From RYN-230 sp963793825 (GTDB taxonomy: Bacteria > Actinomycetota > Actinomycetes > Streptosporangiales > Streptosporangiaceae), in assembly GCA_963793825.1 (NCBI GenBank), contig CAWCBE010000011.1, positions 1-64,000 of the forward strand: 64,000 nucleotides of DNA, written 5' to 3'. Positions 34,045-41,657 of this stretch are shown in pieces. The notes beneath the pieces were generated by a model that did no database searches, was not told the DNA's origin, and was given only the letters and a program-made list of their open reading frames with translations. Position 1 is the first letter of the stretch, and every line of letters starts with the position of its first letter. Position numbers and translations under genes: made by a program.

Positions 34045-35210
34045 CGGTCCGCCCACCGACCGCGCTCGCAGCCGCCTGCGCTGCCGCGCTGCTCGCGGGC
34101 TGCGGCGTCGCACCCGCGGTCCAGGCGGCCCAGCCGGCCCGGCCGGCCGCCCTGGCCCTGGCCGGTTCCGCGGAGTACCCCGGCGGGACCTGGGCGGAAG
34201 TGGTGATGGGTGGCTCGGCCGCCCAGCACAACAACTTCTGGGAACTGTTCGCCCGTCCGGCCGGCGCGACGGCCTGGAAGCTGGCGACCCCGCTGGGCAT
34301 TGCCAGCAACGGTGGCTTCGCGGTGGCCGCGGTGGGGCAGTCCTCGCTCGCCGCGGCGATCAGGCCCAGCCAGCGGCTGGCCTTCACCCCGCTGGCGGGG
34401 AGCACCGACAACGGGGGCCGGTGGTCCCAGGATGGCCTGCTGGATGCCCCGCTCGCCGGGTACCCGGCCGCCCTGGCCGCGGGGCCAGACGGTGCCCTCC
34501 TCGCCCTGACCTCAGCGGGGCAGGTGCGGGAGCGGGCCGCAGCCGGGGCGGCGTGGTCCGCGCTGGCCCGGGAGCGGTCTGTCGCGGCCTCCGCCGCCGG
34601 GCGCGGCTGCCGGCTGACCGGGCTCACCGTGGCGGCCTACACCCCGAGCGGGGCGGCGCTGCTGGCCGGCGGGTGCGCCCGGCCCGGCCAGGCCGGGATC
34701 TTCCGGTCTGCGCCAGGTGGCTGGGCCGCCGACGGTCCCGCGCTCCCGGCCGCCCTGGCCGGCCAGTCGGTCAACGTGCTGCAGATCGCCCGGGCCCCGG
34801 GCGCGGATGTGGCACTGCTGCTGGCCGGCCATGGCCGGACGTCAAGCCTGCTGGCCGCATGGTCGGACCGCAGTGGCGGCGGCTGGCGGCTGTCGGCGCC
34901 CTACCCGCTGCGCGGGGCGGTGCCGCGCTCCGCGGCGGCCGGTGGCGAGGCGCTCGGCGTGCTGCTGGACGGCGGCCGGGCCATCTCGATCGCCGGGCCC
35001 GGCGCGACCTGGCGGGCGCTCCCCGCGCTGCCCGCCGGCACGGCCGCGCTGCCCGGCGGCGGGGCCACGCTGGCCGCGGCGCCGGGCGGCGGCTTCCAGG
35101 CACTGACCGCCCGGGGCGGGCTCCTATCGGTGTGGACCCTGGGTGCCGGCCTCACCGGCTGGCACCGGTCCCAGGCCCTCAACGTGACCATTCCCTACGG
35201 TTCGTCGTGA
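34041..35210 (+). CDS. Putative lipoprotein, beta-propeller-like, in copper-assembly operon
   Basis: This 389-residue protein starts with a lipobox (TALAAACAAALLAGC), so it is exported and lipid-anchored. The mature part shows recurring blades of the type GGTWAEVVMGGSAAQHNNFWELFARP, WSQDGLLDAPLAGYPAALAAGPDGALLALTS and SLLAAWSDRSGGGWRLSAPYPL. This spacing of small hydrophobic strands and Trp residues fits a beta propeller. I do not recognise a named family. GTG 34041 overlaps the stop of the SCO1-fusion gene and ctaG follows after 10 bases. It is likely an accessory of the same copper/oxidase assembly process, by context only. Confidence 0.75.
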   Translation: MTVRPPTALAAACAAALLAGCGVAPAVQAAQPARPAALALAGSAEYPGGTWAEVVMGGSAAQHNNFWELFARPAGATAWKLATPLGIASNGGFAVAAVGQSSLAAAIRPSQRLAFTPLAGSTDNGGRWSQDGLLDAPLAGYPAALAAGPDGALLALTSAGQVRERAAAGAAWSALARERSVAASAAGRGCRLTGLTVAAYTPSGAALLAGGCARPGQAGIFRSAPGGWAADGPALPAALAGQSVNVLQIARAPGADVALLLAGHGRTSSLLAAWSDRSGGGWRLSAPYPLRGAVPRSAAAGGEALGVLLDGGRAISIAGPGATWRALPALPAGTAALPGGGATLAAAPGGGFQALTARGGLLSVWTLGAGLTGWHRSQALNVTIPYGSS

Positions 35211-35220
35211 GTGAGCGTTC

Positions 35221-36213
35221 ATGAGCTACCTGGTAGATCACTGGTCTTTCGATCCGTTCGTCATCGTTGTGGCCGTCCTGGTGGTCTGGCACGAGATCGG
35301 GCTGGCGCGGCTGGCCCGCCGGTCCCGGCCGGAGCGGACGCGGCAACGGCGGCTGCGCTCACTGGCCTTCTACGCCGGCCTGGCCACCCTGCTGATCACC
35401 GTCTGCTCGCCGATCGACTACTGGTCGGACAGCTACTTCTTCGTGCACATGGTGCAGCACCTGCTGCTCATGTTCGCCGCGCCGAGCCTGGTGGTGGCCG
35501 GGGCGCCCTGGCAGCCGCTGCTGGACGCGCTGCCCGGCCGGGCCGGGCGCACCGCCACCGGCGCGGTGCTCCGGGATAACTGGGCCCGCCCGCTGCGCGC
35601 CGTGGCCGGATTCCTGCTCCGTCCCTGGGTCTCGGTGACCCTGTTCATTGCCGTGATGCTGCTCTGGCACGCGCCCGCGCCGTTCGACTACGCCGACCGG
35701 AACCAGGTGGTGCACATCTGGCTCATGCACGGCAGCTTCTTCCTGGCCGGGGTGCTGTTCTGGCTGCAGTTCATCCCGTCCCCGCCGTTCCGCCAGCGGA
35801 TGCCGCTGGTCCAGCAGGCCGCCGCGCTGATCGCGACCAACCTGGTCATGTGGTTGCTGGCCATGGCGATGAGCATCTTCTCGCAAGGCCCGTGGTATTC
35901 CGTCTACCTGCACATGCCGGGTGTGACCCTGCCGCCGTTCGCGGACCAGGAGATCGGCGCGGCGATCCTCTGGGTGTGCGGTGACTTCTGGGCCATCCCG
36001 GCCCTGATCTACGTGGTGCGGCAGATCGTCAACGAGGACGGCGGTGTCGGCGGAGCGATCGAGCAGATCCTGCACCGCGGCTCGGCCGGCGGCGGCTGGG
36101 CGACAGGCCGCCGGGTGGCCGCGCCCCGGCCGTCGGTGCCCCAGGCCGCTCCGTCCGGGGCGGCCTCGTCCCGGCCGGCCCCGCCACCGCTGCCGCCGCC
36201 CACCGAATCCTGA
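35221..36213 (+). CDS. ctaG: Cytochrome c oxidase assembly protein, CtaG (caa3) family
   Basis: This 330-residue integral membrane protein matches the Bacillus CtaG/caa3 family, which is needed for copper insertion into haem-copper oxidases. Seven spans are visible. Conserved polar signatures lie within or near the membrane: WHEIGLARL, CSPIDYWSDSYFFVHMVQHLLLMFAAPSLVVAGAPW, LLWHAPAPFDYA and HIWLMHGSFFLAGVLFW. Histidines in HMVQHLL and WLMHG are likely metal ligands. The C-terminal 45 residues are a Pro/Ala-rich cytoplasmic tail. It is the last gene of the operon with the SCO1 fusion, strengthening the copper-delivery interpretation. Confidence 0.9.
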   Translation: MSYLVDHWSFDPFVIVVAVLVVWHEIGLARLARRSRPERTRQRRLRSLAFYAGLATLLITVCSPIDYWSDSYFFVHMVQHLLLMFAAPSLVVAGAPWQPLLDALPGRAGRTATGAVLRDNWARPLRAVAGFLLRPWVSVTLFIAVMLLWHAPAPFDYADRNQVVHIWLMHGSFFLAGVLFWLQFIPSPPFRQRMPLVQQAAALIATNLVMWLLAMAMSIFSQGPWYSVYLHMPGVTLPPFADQEIGAAILWVCGDFWAIPALIYVVRQIVNEDGGVGGAIEQILHRGSAGGGWATGRRVAAPRPSVPQAAPSGAASSRPAPPPLPPPTES

Positions 36214-36249
36214 GCCGCTCGCCCGGGCCGGAGGGTAGGACCCCGTGCC

Positions 36250-36525
36250 TCAGTCGCCGTGCTTCTCCAGGTAATCGAGGTACAGCGGGCGCAGCGAGTC
36301 GGCCACGTCCGGCTCCCCGGACCCGAGTGCATCGGAGATCATCGCGGACAGCTGGGTGACGTCCGCAGCGGCGTGGTCGGCGTGCCCGGCCAGCGCCTCA
36401 CCCTCCGGGATCTCCCGGAGCAGCTGCCATAGGAACCCGATGTCCAGATGGTGGATGGCCCGGTGCACGGCCCGGTCATGCAGTTCCTGGGAGGAGAGGG
36501 CCTCGAGGGCGTCCCGGTCGGTCAT
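36250..36525 (-). CDS. Small hypothetical protein, conserved-type
   Basis: This 91-residue acidic, mostly helical protein starts MTDRDALEALSSQELHDRAVHRAIHHLDIGFLWQLLREIPEGEALAGH. It has no signal or membrane segment. I do not recognise the family. The His-rich first third (HDRAVHRAIHH) might bind metal, but that is a guess. Its codon use fits the genome, and it ends 37 bases from the convergent ctaG. ATG 36525 was chosen because the upstream extension is GC-driven. Confidence 0.65.
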   Translation of the reverse strand: MTDRDALEALSSQELHDRAVHRAIHHLDIGFLWQLLREIPEGEALAGHADHAAADVTQLSAMISDALGSGEPDVADSLRPLYLDYLEKHGD

Positions 36526-36613
36526 GGCAGGAACCCTACCGGCACCAGGCACTCACGGCGCCCGGCCGGCGGCGGGCCCGGCCGCCTTCCGGCGTCGCCA
36601 GGCGCCGCGCTCA

Positions 36614-37612
36614 CTACCGGCCGGGCCATCCGCCGCCCTGCCCCTGGCCGCCCCGGCCCCCGCCGTTCCCGCCCCAGCCTCCGCCGTTCCCGCCCCAGCC
36701 TCCGCCGTTCCCGCCCCAGCCCCCGCCGTTCCCGGCCCCGCCGTGGCCGCCCCAGCCCCCGCCGTTCCCGGCCCCGCCGTGGCCGCCCCAGCCCCGGCCG
36801 GCGCCCGGCCAGTCACCGCGGCCGCCCCGCCGCTGGCCCAGGTCACCGCCTGCCGCGCTGCCGGTCCCGGCCGGACGGAGCGCCCCGGCCGCGCCGGCCC
36901 GGGCCGGGAGGCCCGTAGGGTCCTCGACCAGGCAGCTGACCGGGGCGTTGCTGGTGCCCTGCGCGGTGAAGGCGACCAGCTCGAAGCGTCCCGGCGAGAG
37001 CGTGCCCAGGCCCGCGCCTGGTTGCACGATGAGCGAGTCCCCGGCCGAGATGTTCCGGGCGTTGATCACCTGATAATGCCGGTCGCCGGGCAGCACGAGG
37101 CGCAGCCGCCATCCGGTGACCGGGGCCGGGCCCCGGTCAAGGATGACGATCCGGCCCTGGACAATCCCGCCCGGCCCGCGGCTGATCTGGTATCCGACAC
37201 CGATGCCGTGATCGGCTGAGCTGCCCTGCCCGGCGGCCCAGGACATCCGGCCAGCGGGTGAGCCGGTGCCCGGCGCGGCCGTGCCGGGCAGCGCGGCGCC
37301 GGAGGGCGGCCCCGCAGGCGCGGGCGCGGGCCGGCCCGCGCGCGCCGGGGGGGAGGTGGCCGGCTGCTCATCGCCCGTGGTGTGCCCCGGGGCGCCGGAC
37401 GTCACCGAGGGCGGCAGCGTGGCCGTGCACGGCACCAGGCCGCAGTCCCTCGGTTGGCCGCCGCCCGTCTCGTGCTGGGCCAGCAGCACGCCGCCGCCGG
37501 CCATGGCGGCGATGGTGGCGGTCATCCCGGCCGCGGTGAGCCAGCGGTGCCGCGCCAGGCTGTCTATGGCCGGGCCCAGCCTGAGCGGCGGCTGTCCCGC
37601 CCGCTCACCCAC
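36614..37612 (-). CDS. Membrane-anchored CBM2-like protein with glycine-rich repeat tail
   Basis: This 332-residue protein has a cytoplasmic start, one hydrophobic span (WLTAAGMTATIAAMAGGGVLLA, about residues 25-46) and a Pro/Ala/Thr linker. A domain of about 100 residues follows: VGYQISRGPGGIVQGRIVILDRGPAPVTGWRLRLVLPGDRHYQVINARNISAGDSLIVQPG, then LSPGRFELVAFTAQGTSNAPVSC. This spacing, including GW after the variable loop and the closing cysteine, resembles cellulose-binding family 2 modules. The last 75 residues are tandem GGWGGHGGAGNG and GGWGGNG blocks ending GGWPGR. It would present a carbohydrate-binding-like module and a glycine-rich tail outside the cell. No catalytic domain is present. 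The CBM2 assignment is by pattern only. Confidence 0.75.
   Translation of the reverse strand: MGERAGQPPLRLGPAIDSLARHRWLTAAGMTATIAAMAGGGVLLAQHETGGGQPRDCGLVPCTATLPPSVTSGAPGHTTGDEQPATSPPARAGRPAPAPAGPPSGAALPGTAAPGTGSPAGRMSWAAGQGSSADHGIGVGYQISRGPGGIVQGRIVILDRGPAPVTGWRLRLVLPGDRHYQVINARNISAGDSLIVQPGAGLGTLSPGRFELVAFTAQGTSNAPVSCLVEDPTGLPARAGAAGALRPAGTGSAAGGDLGQRRGGRGDWPGAGRGWGGHGGAGNGGGWGGHGGAGNGGGWGGNGGGWGGNGGGWGGNGGGRGGQGQGGGWPGR
36660..36800 (-). repeat. In-frame tandem repeats encoding GGWGGNG/GGWGGHGGAGNG
   Basis: Three 21-base units and two 36-base units follow each other without gaps inside the CBM2-like gene. They are almost identical at the DNA level, so they arose by recent slippage or unequal exchange and probably differ in number between strains. 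Confidence 0.8.
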
Positions 37613-38278
37613 GGCCCGGGCCCCCCGGGGTCTGGGCCAGGCCGCCGGCTGTGCTCGCCCGGCTGCTGTCCTGGTGAGAACCAGCCCCAGGCCGTCCCGA
37701 GGCGGGCCGGCCGTCCTTGGCCGAGCCGGCCAGCAAGCGCGCCGGGCCCGCCCCGGCCCGGGCGTCCAGGCGGGCTATGCGGCCCACGACATAGCGCGGT
37801 CCTGGGCCATCGCCCCGCATTGCATCTGGCCAGCGTGGCCGGCCTGCGCGCCGCCGTCCGCCGCTACCCATCGCCCCGTGATCCCGCTCGAGACATGGCA
37901 GTCCCCAATTCTCACGCGCCCCCCGCGCAAATGCGTGCCGGCCAGGTCAATTTAGCAACGCCAGCCTTAGGCACGGTGGCAAAACACCATAAGGCCGGGC
38001 AAGGTCGCGGGGCCGATGGCGGGGTAACGTCAATAGCGTCCGTTTTGCGGGCTTTTCGGGGGCTATTCCGGTCCAATCACGGAACGGAGGCCAGATATCA
38101 CGCGGCGGTATCGGATCGTGCCCCGCCGGGCGTGCGGGCTGACTGCCGGATCGGGCCCGGGTGACGCACCTGCCATGCTGGCCCAGGCCGGCCGGGCCGG
38201 CCACTGGCTGGCACGGGCTGGCTGGCATGGGCTGGCATGGGCTGGCTGGCATGGGCTGGCGTTGCGTACTCTCGTGAC
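37613..38278. other. Long intergenic region with an AT-richer core and a tandem repeat
   Basis: No gene is supported in these 666 bases; open frames on both strands are composition artefacts. The stretch about 37925-38060 is clearly less GC-rich than its surroundings and is the likely promoter zone for one or both divergent neighbours. At 38207-38261 the 10-base unit gctggcatgg occurs three times plus one variant, with 4-base spacers. It ends 18 bases before the FMN-binding gene. Confidence 0.55.
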
Positions 38279-38992
38279 GTGTATCTTCCCCCGCATTTCG
38301 CCGCGCCCGATGCCGCTGCGGTCGCCTCGTTCGTGGACGCGGCCGCCGCTGCCGACCTGGTCACGTTTGACGGCGTCAAGCCCGTCGCCAGCCTCATCCC
38401 GGTGCTGTGGGACCGCGAGCCGGACGGCCCGGAGCCAGCCGCCCCAGGCCCGGAGCCAGCCGCCCCGGGCCCGGACGGACCAGCGGCGGACCGCCCGGCA
38501 CCGGCCGGCCACGGCCGCCTGCTCGGCCACTTGGCCCTGGCCAACCCGCAGTGGCGGTCGGTGGAGGCCGGCTCGCCCGCGCTCGCCATCGTGCACGGGC
38601 CGCAGGCCTACGTGTCACCGTCCTGGTACCCGAGCCGGGCCCGGCACGGCCGCGTGGTGCCGACCTGGAACTACGTCACCGTGCACTTCACCGGCCCGCT
38701 GACGGTGCACCGGGACCCGGGCTGGCTGCGGGATCTGGTGACCCAGCTCACCGAGCGGCACGAGGCGGGGCGGCCGCATCCGTGGGCGGTGAGTGATGCC
38801 CCGCCCGACTACCTCGAGGGCCAGTTGCGCGGCATCGTGGGCGTGGAACTGGTCATCGACACCGTGGAGGCGAAGTACAAGCTGAGCCAGAACCGGGGGG
38901 CCGACGACCAGGCCGCCGTGGCCGCGGCGCTGCGCGGCGAGCCGGGCAGCGGGGCCGCCGACATCGCCGCGCTGATGCCGGCGGGCAGCTAG
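38279..38992 (+). CDS. FMN-binding negative regulator, PaiB family
   Basis: This 237-residue protein belongs to the PaiB/FMN_bind_2 family: it starts MYLPPHFAAPDAAAVASFV and has GRLLGHLALANPQW, ALAIVHGPQAYVSPSWYPS, VPTWNYVTVHFTGPL and GIVGVELVIDTVEAKYKLSQNR. These form the split-barrel FMN-binding fold; PaiB of Bacillus represses sporulation and protease genes. A short insertion with repeated GPEPAAP lies near residue 45. GTG 38279 was chosen because the family starts there. Its stop codon TAG consists of the TA target of the IS630 insertion plus the first base of the element. The protein end is intact because the sequence rejoined beyond the element also begins with G. Confidence 0.92.
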   Translation: MYLPPHFAAPDAAAVASFVDAAAAADLVTFDGVKPVASLIPVLWDREPDGPEPAAPGPEPAAPGPDGPAADRPAPAGHGRLLGHLALANPQWRSVEAGSPALAIVHGPQAYVSPSWYPSRARHGRVVPTWNYVTVHFTGPLTVHRDPGWLRDLVTQLTERHEAGRPHPWAVSDAPPDYLEGQLRGIVGVELVIDTVEAKYKLSQNRGADDQAAVAAALRGEPGSGAADIAALMPAGS

Positions 38993-39019
38993 TGCAGCCC
39001 GTCACAAGTCCTTGAGGGG
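38992..39019 (+). repeat. Left terminal inverted repeat of the IS630 element
   Basis: It begins gtgcagcccgtc immediately after the TA target and ends in tgagggg. It matches the right repeat at 23 of 28 positions; mismatches cluster at positions 8, 12-14 and 21. Confidence 0.9.
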
Positions 39020-39038
39020 TTGAGGTAGGGGCTGCTGG

Positions 39039-39377
39039 CTACTTCTTGTAATCGGCGAGGTGGACGATGGCGGCTGTGTCGTAGGCGTCGTTTGGGTGCC
39101 CGGCCGGCTCACCGGTCTTGAGGACGGCCGGGGTGTAGGTCTCGGTGGCGGGGTCGTAGAGAGCGAAGCCCCAGTGGCCGTCGTCACCGAGGTACTCGAT
39201 CCGGCATAGCGGGATCTGCTCGTCGTTTTCGTCTCCCTCACCAGCCCACGCGTCCATGTAGCCGAACGAGCCGCGCCACCGGATGGTGATTTCCTGCAGG
39301 TCGGGGTGGGTGAGTGAGGCGTGATGATCGACAGTTCCCTCGATCAGGTCCTTCAGCTTGCGGGACGGGACGGGCAT
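39039..39377 (-). CDS. Hypothetical passenger protein inside the IS630 element
   Basis: This 112-residue soluble, acidic protein (for example LQEITIRWRGSFGYMDAWAGEGDENDEQIPLCRIEYLGDDGHWGFALYD, then TYTPAVLKTGEPAGHPNDAYDTAAIVHLADYK) lies wholly between the terminal repeats. It starts 94 bases from the divergent transposase start and ends 20 bases from the left repeat. No known domain is recognised. The beta-rich pattern and YDTAAIVHLADY ending look like a compact globular protein, not a shadow. It has no regulator or resistance motif that I can name. Either it is a passenger carried by the element or the ancestral gene of the site was captured between two ends. Confidence 0.75.
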   Translation of the reverse strand: MPVPSRKLKDLIEGTVDHHASLTHPDLQEITIRWRGSFGYMDAWAGEGDENDEQIPLCRIEYLGDDGHWGFALYDPATETYTPAVLKTGEPAGHPNDAYDTAAIVHLADYKK

Positions 39378-39471
39378 GGTGTCATTGTCGCCTTCCCGCA
39401 GCGGCGGCGAGTTCCCCGCGGCGCGCCCCGCCGGCCGCCGTGATCATCGTGATACGGAAGGAGAATCAGTG

Positions 39472-40596
39472 ATGGCTGCCCGTTCCCGGGCGGTGCCGGT
39501 CGTCGTAACGAGGAAGCGGCGGCGCAAGCTGGAGCAGATCGTGCGGGCGGCCACCAGCCCGCAGCGGCTGGTACTGCGCGCGAGGATCATGCTGGCCGCG
39601 GCGGAGGGCAGGCCGAACGCCCGGATCGCCCGTGACCTGGGCTGCAGCCAGGCCACGGTGCGGGCCTGGCGGAGCCGGTTCGCCCGGCTCGGCATCCCGG
39701 GCCTGTTCGATGAGCCGCGGCCGGGCCGCCCCGAGGTACACGGGCCGAGCACCCGGCTGGCCGTGATCGCGGTCGCCACCTCTGTCCCGCCCGAGGGCGA
39801 GTCGCAGTGGTCACGGGCGATGATCGCAGGCCACCTGGGCGAACGCGGCCTGGCGATCTCGCCGTCCACCGTGGGCCGGGTGCTGGGCGAGGCGAAGCTG
39901 CGGCCGCACAAGGTCCGCGGCTGGCTGAGCCGCGCCGACGACGACACGTTCTGGCTCCGCGCCGGGCAGATCTGCCGTCTCTACCTGGACCCGCCGCCCG
40001 GCACCGTGCTGATCAGCGTTGATGAGAAGACCGGCGTCCAGGCGAAATCCCGCAAGCACCCCGGGATCCCCGCCCGCCCCGGGCGAGATGCCCGCCGCGA
40101 GTTCGAATACGTCCGGCACGGCACCGTCTCCATCATCGCCGCGATGAACGTCACAACCGGCGAGGTCATCGCCGAGCGGATCCGCCGCAACGACTCAGCC
40201 ACGTTCACCCGGTTCCTGACGATGCTGGACCAGGCCACCGACCCGCGGCTGCGGATCCGCCTGATCATGGACAACGGCTCCAGCCACACCTCCCGCGCCA
40301 CGAAGACCTGGCTTGCCGCCCACCCCAGGTTCACCGTCACCTACACGCCGAAACACGCATCCTGGCTGAACATCATCGAACAATGGTTCAGCCTGCTCAC
40401 CCGCCGGCTGCTGCGCCGCGGCGACTTCACCTCCCCAGAACACCTCGACGCCAAGATCACTGCGTTCACCATCCGGTACAACAAGAAAGCCCGCCCCTGG
40501 AAATGGAGCTACGACGCCGACGCCGACCACGCCCGCTACCTCCAGCGCCACACCCGCCCCGCGCCAGCGACCGAGACCCTGCCGAAAGCCGCATGA
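39472..40596 (+). CDS. IS630-family transposase
   Basis: This 374-residue DDE transposase is complete. The N-terminal helix-turn-helix region reads LAAAEGRPNARIARDLGCSQATVRAWRSRFARLGIPGLFDEPRPGRP, followed by a second winged-helix part. The catalytic residues are Asp in VLISVDEKTGVQ, Asp in RLIMDNGSSHTSR and Glu in SWLNIIEQWFSLLTRR. ATG 39472 follows GGAAGGAG; upstream in-frame ATGs read through non-coding sequence. Because repeats, TA flanks and reading frame are intact, the element may still be active. Confidence 0.95.
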   Translation: MAARSRAVPVVVTRKRRRKLEQIVRAATSPQRLVLRARIMLAAAEGRPNARIARDLGCSQATVRAWRSRFARLGIPGLFDEPRPGRPEVHGPSTRLAVIAVATSVPPEGESQWSRAMIAGHLGERGLAISPSTVGRVLGEAKLRPHKVRGWLSRADDDTFWLRAGQICRLYLDPPPGTVLISVDEKTGVQAKSRKHPGIPARPGRDARREFEYVRHGTVSIIAAMNVTTGEVIAERIRRNDSATFTRFLTMLDQATDPRLRIRLIMDNGSSHTSRATKTWLAAHPRFTVTYTPKHASWLNIIEQWFSLLTRRLLRRGDFTSPEHLDAKITAFTIRYNKKARPWKWSYDADADHARYLQRHTRPAPATETLPKAA

Positions 40597-40620
40597 CGAT
40601 GAACGGACAGTAATCGCGAT

Positions 40621-40648
40621 CCCCTCAGGGACTTACAACGTGCTGCAC
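40621..40648 (-). repeat. Right terminal inverted repeat of the IS630 element
   Basis: Read on the minus strand it begins gtgcagcacgtt and ends tgagggg. It abuts the second TA at 40649-40650. Confidence 0.9.
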
Positions 40649-40664
40649 TAGCAGGCCGGGAGGC

Positions 40665-41648
40665 TCACCAGCGATCGTGGACCTGGGCGCGGATCCGCCG
40701 GTCGTACAGGTCCTCGATCGCGGCCAGCTGGGCGTCGCTGAATGGCGGCAGCTGCGCGGCGGCCGCGTTCTGCGCGGCCTGGGCCGGGTTGCGCGCCCCG
40801 GGGATCACGGTGCTGACACCGGGCTGCTGGATCACCCAGCGGAGCGCGGCCTGGGCGGGCGTGGCGCCCTCCGGGGCCAGGGCGGCGAACTCACGCGCCG
40901 CCTCCACGCCGGAGTCGAAGTCGATGCCAGAGAAGGTCTCCCCGGCGTCGAAGGCCTCGCCGTGCCGGTTGAAGCTGCGATGGTCGTCCGCGCCGAACGT
41001 CGTCTCGTGGGTGTACCGGCCGGACAGCAGCCCGGACGCCAGGGGGACCCGGGCGATGATGCCCACGCCGGCCGCCTGGGCGGCAGGCAGCACCTTCTCC
41101 AGCGGCTTGCGCCGGAAGGCGTTGAGGATGATCTGCACGCTGGCGACGCCGGGCCGGCCGATCGCGGTCAGCGCCTCGTCGCAGGTCTCCACGCTGACGC
41201 CGTAGGCGGCGATCCGCTGCTCATCCACCAGCGTGTCGAGCGCGTCGTAGACCGCATCGCTGGCGTACACGGCGGGGGGCGGGCAGTGCAGCTGCACCAG
41301 GTCGAGCGGGTCGGTGCCCAGGTTGGCCCGGGACCGGTCGGTCCAGGCGCGGAAGTTCTCCAGCGTGTAGCACGCGGGGTCGAGTGGCGCGCGGCGGCCC
41401 ATCTTGGTGGCCACGGTGAACTCCGCCCCGGGGCGGCTGGCCAGGAACCGCCCGATCAGTTGCTCGCTGCGGCCGTCCCCGTACACGTCGGCGGTGTCCA
41501 GGAAGGTGATGCCGGCCGCGACGGCCGCGTCCAGCACCGCCAGCGCGTCACTCTCGTTCACCGCGCCCCAGTCGGCACCGAGCTGCCATGTGCCCAGCCC
41601 GATGACCGAGACCGCCCGCCGGGTACCGCCCAGAATGCGCTGTTCCAT
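40665..41648 (-). CDS. Aldo/keto reductase, in operon with MarR
   Basis: This 327-residue AKR protein shows Asp and Tyr in FLDTADVYGDGRSEQLIG, Lys in TVATKMGRR, His in LVQLHCPPP, and a C-terminal cofactor segment WVIQQPGVSTVIPGARNPAQAAQNAAAAQLP. It resembles YajO/AKR11-13-like general reductases that act on aldehydes or quinones. Its start lies nine bases after the marR stop, so it is cotranscribed and presumably controlled by that repressor. It shares no special similarity with the AKR at 29932. Its 3' end lies about 15 bases from the IS630 insertion but is intact. Confidence 0.9.
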   Translation of the reverse strand: MEQRILGGTRRAVSVIGLGTWQLGADWGAVNESDALAVLDAAVAAGITFLDTADVYGDGRSEQLIGRFLASRPGAEFTVATKMGRRAPLDPACYTLENFRAWTDRSRANLGTDPLDLVQLHCPPPAVYASDAVYDALDTLVDEQRIAAYGVSVETCDEALTAIGRPGVASVQIILNAFRRKPLEKVLPAAQAAGVGIIARVPLASGLLSGRYTHETTFGADDHRSFNRHGEAFDAGETFSGIDFDSGVEAAREFAALAPEGATPAQAALRWVIQQPGVSTVIPGARNPAQAAQNAAAAQLPPFSDAQLAAIEDLYDRRIRAQVHDRW

Positions 41649-41657
41649 GAGGCGATC

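Larger units (their letters stand above)
38992..40648 (+). mobile_element. IS630-family insertion sequence, 1657 bp, with passenger gene
   Basis: The element is bounded by 28-bp imperfect terminal inverted repeats (23 of 28 matching) and flanked by TA on both sides (38990-38991 and 40649-40650), the target duplication expected for IS630/Tc1-mariner elements. Inside are a full-length transposase on the plus strand and a divergent 112-residue gene on the minus strand. It sits between the 3' ends of two convergent genes; removal of the element with one TA leaves an intact TAG stop and about 12 bases before the AKR stop. An IS630 element normally holds only the transposase gene (about 1.1-1.2 kb), so this one is longer. 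Confidence 0.9.

Noticed and set aside
36660..36800. A CRISPR-like array
   Set aside because: The repeats are gapless, in frame with the CBM2-like gene and encode a glycine-rich tail; there are no spacers and no cas genes.
37945..37975. A possible IdeR/DtxR iron box (ttagcaacgccagccttaggc)-like segment
   Set aside because: Only the end triplets fit the TTAGG-type consensus; the palindrome is not kept and no iron genes flank it.
29932..41648. The two aldo/keto reductases as copies of one gene
   Set aside because: They share only superfamily motifs; lengths, N-termini and loop segments differ, so they are not recent paralogues.
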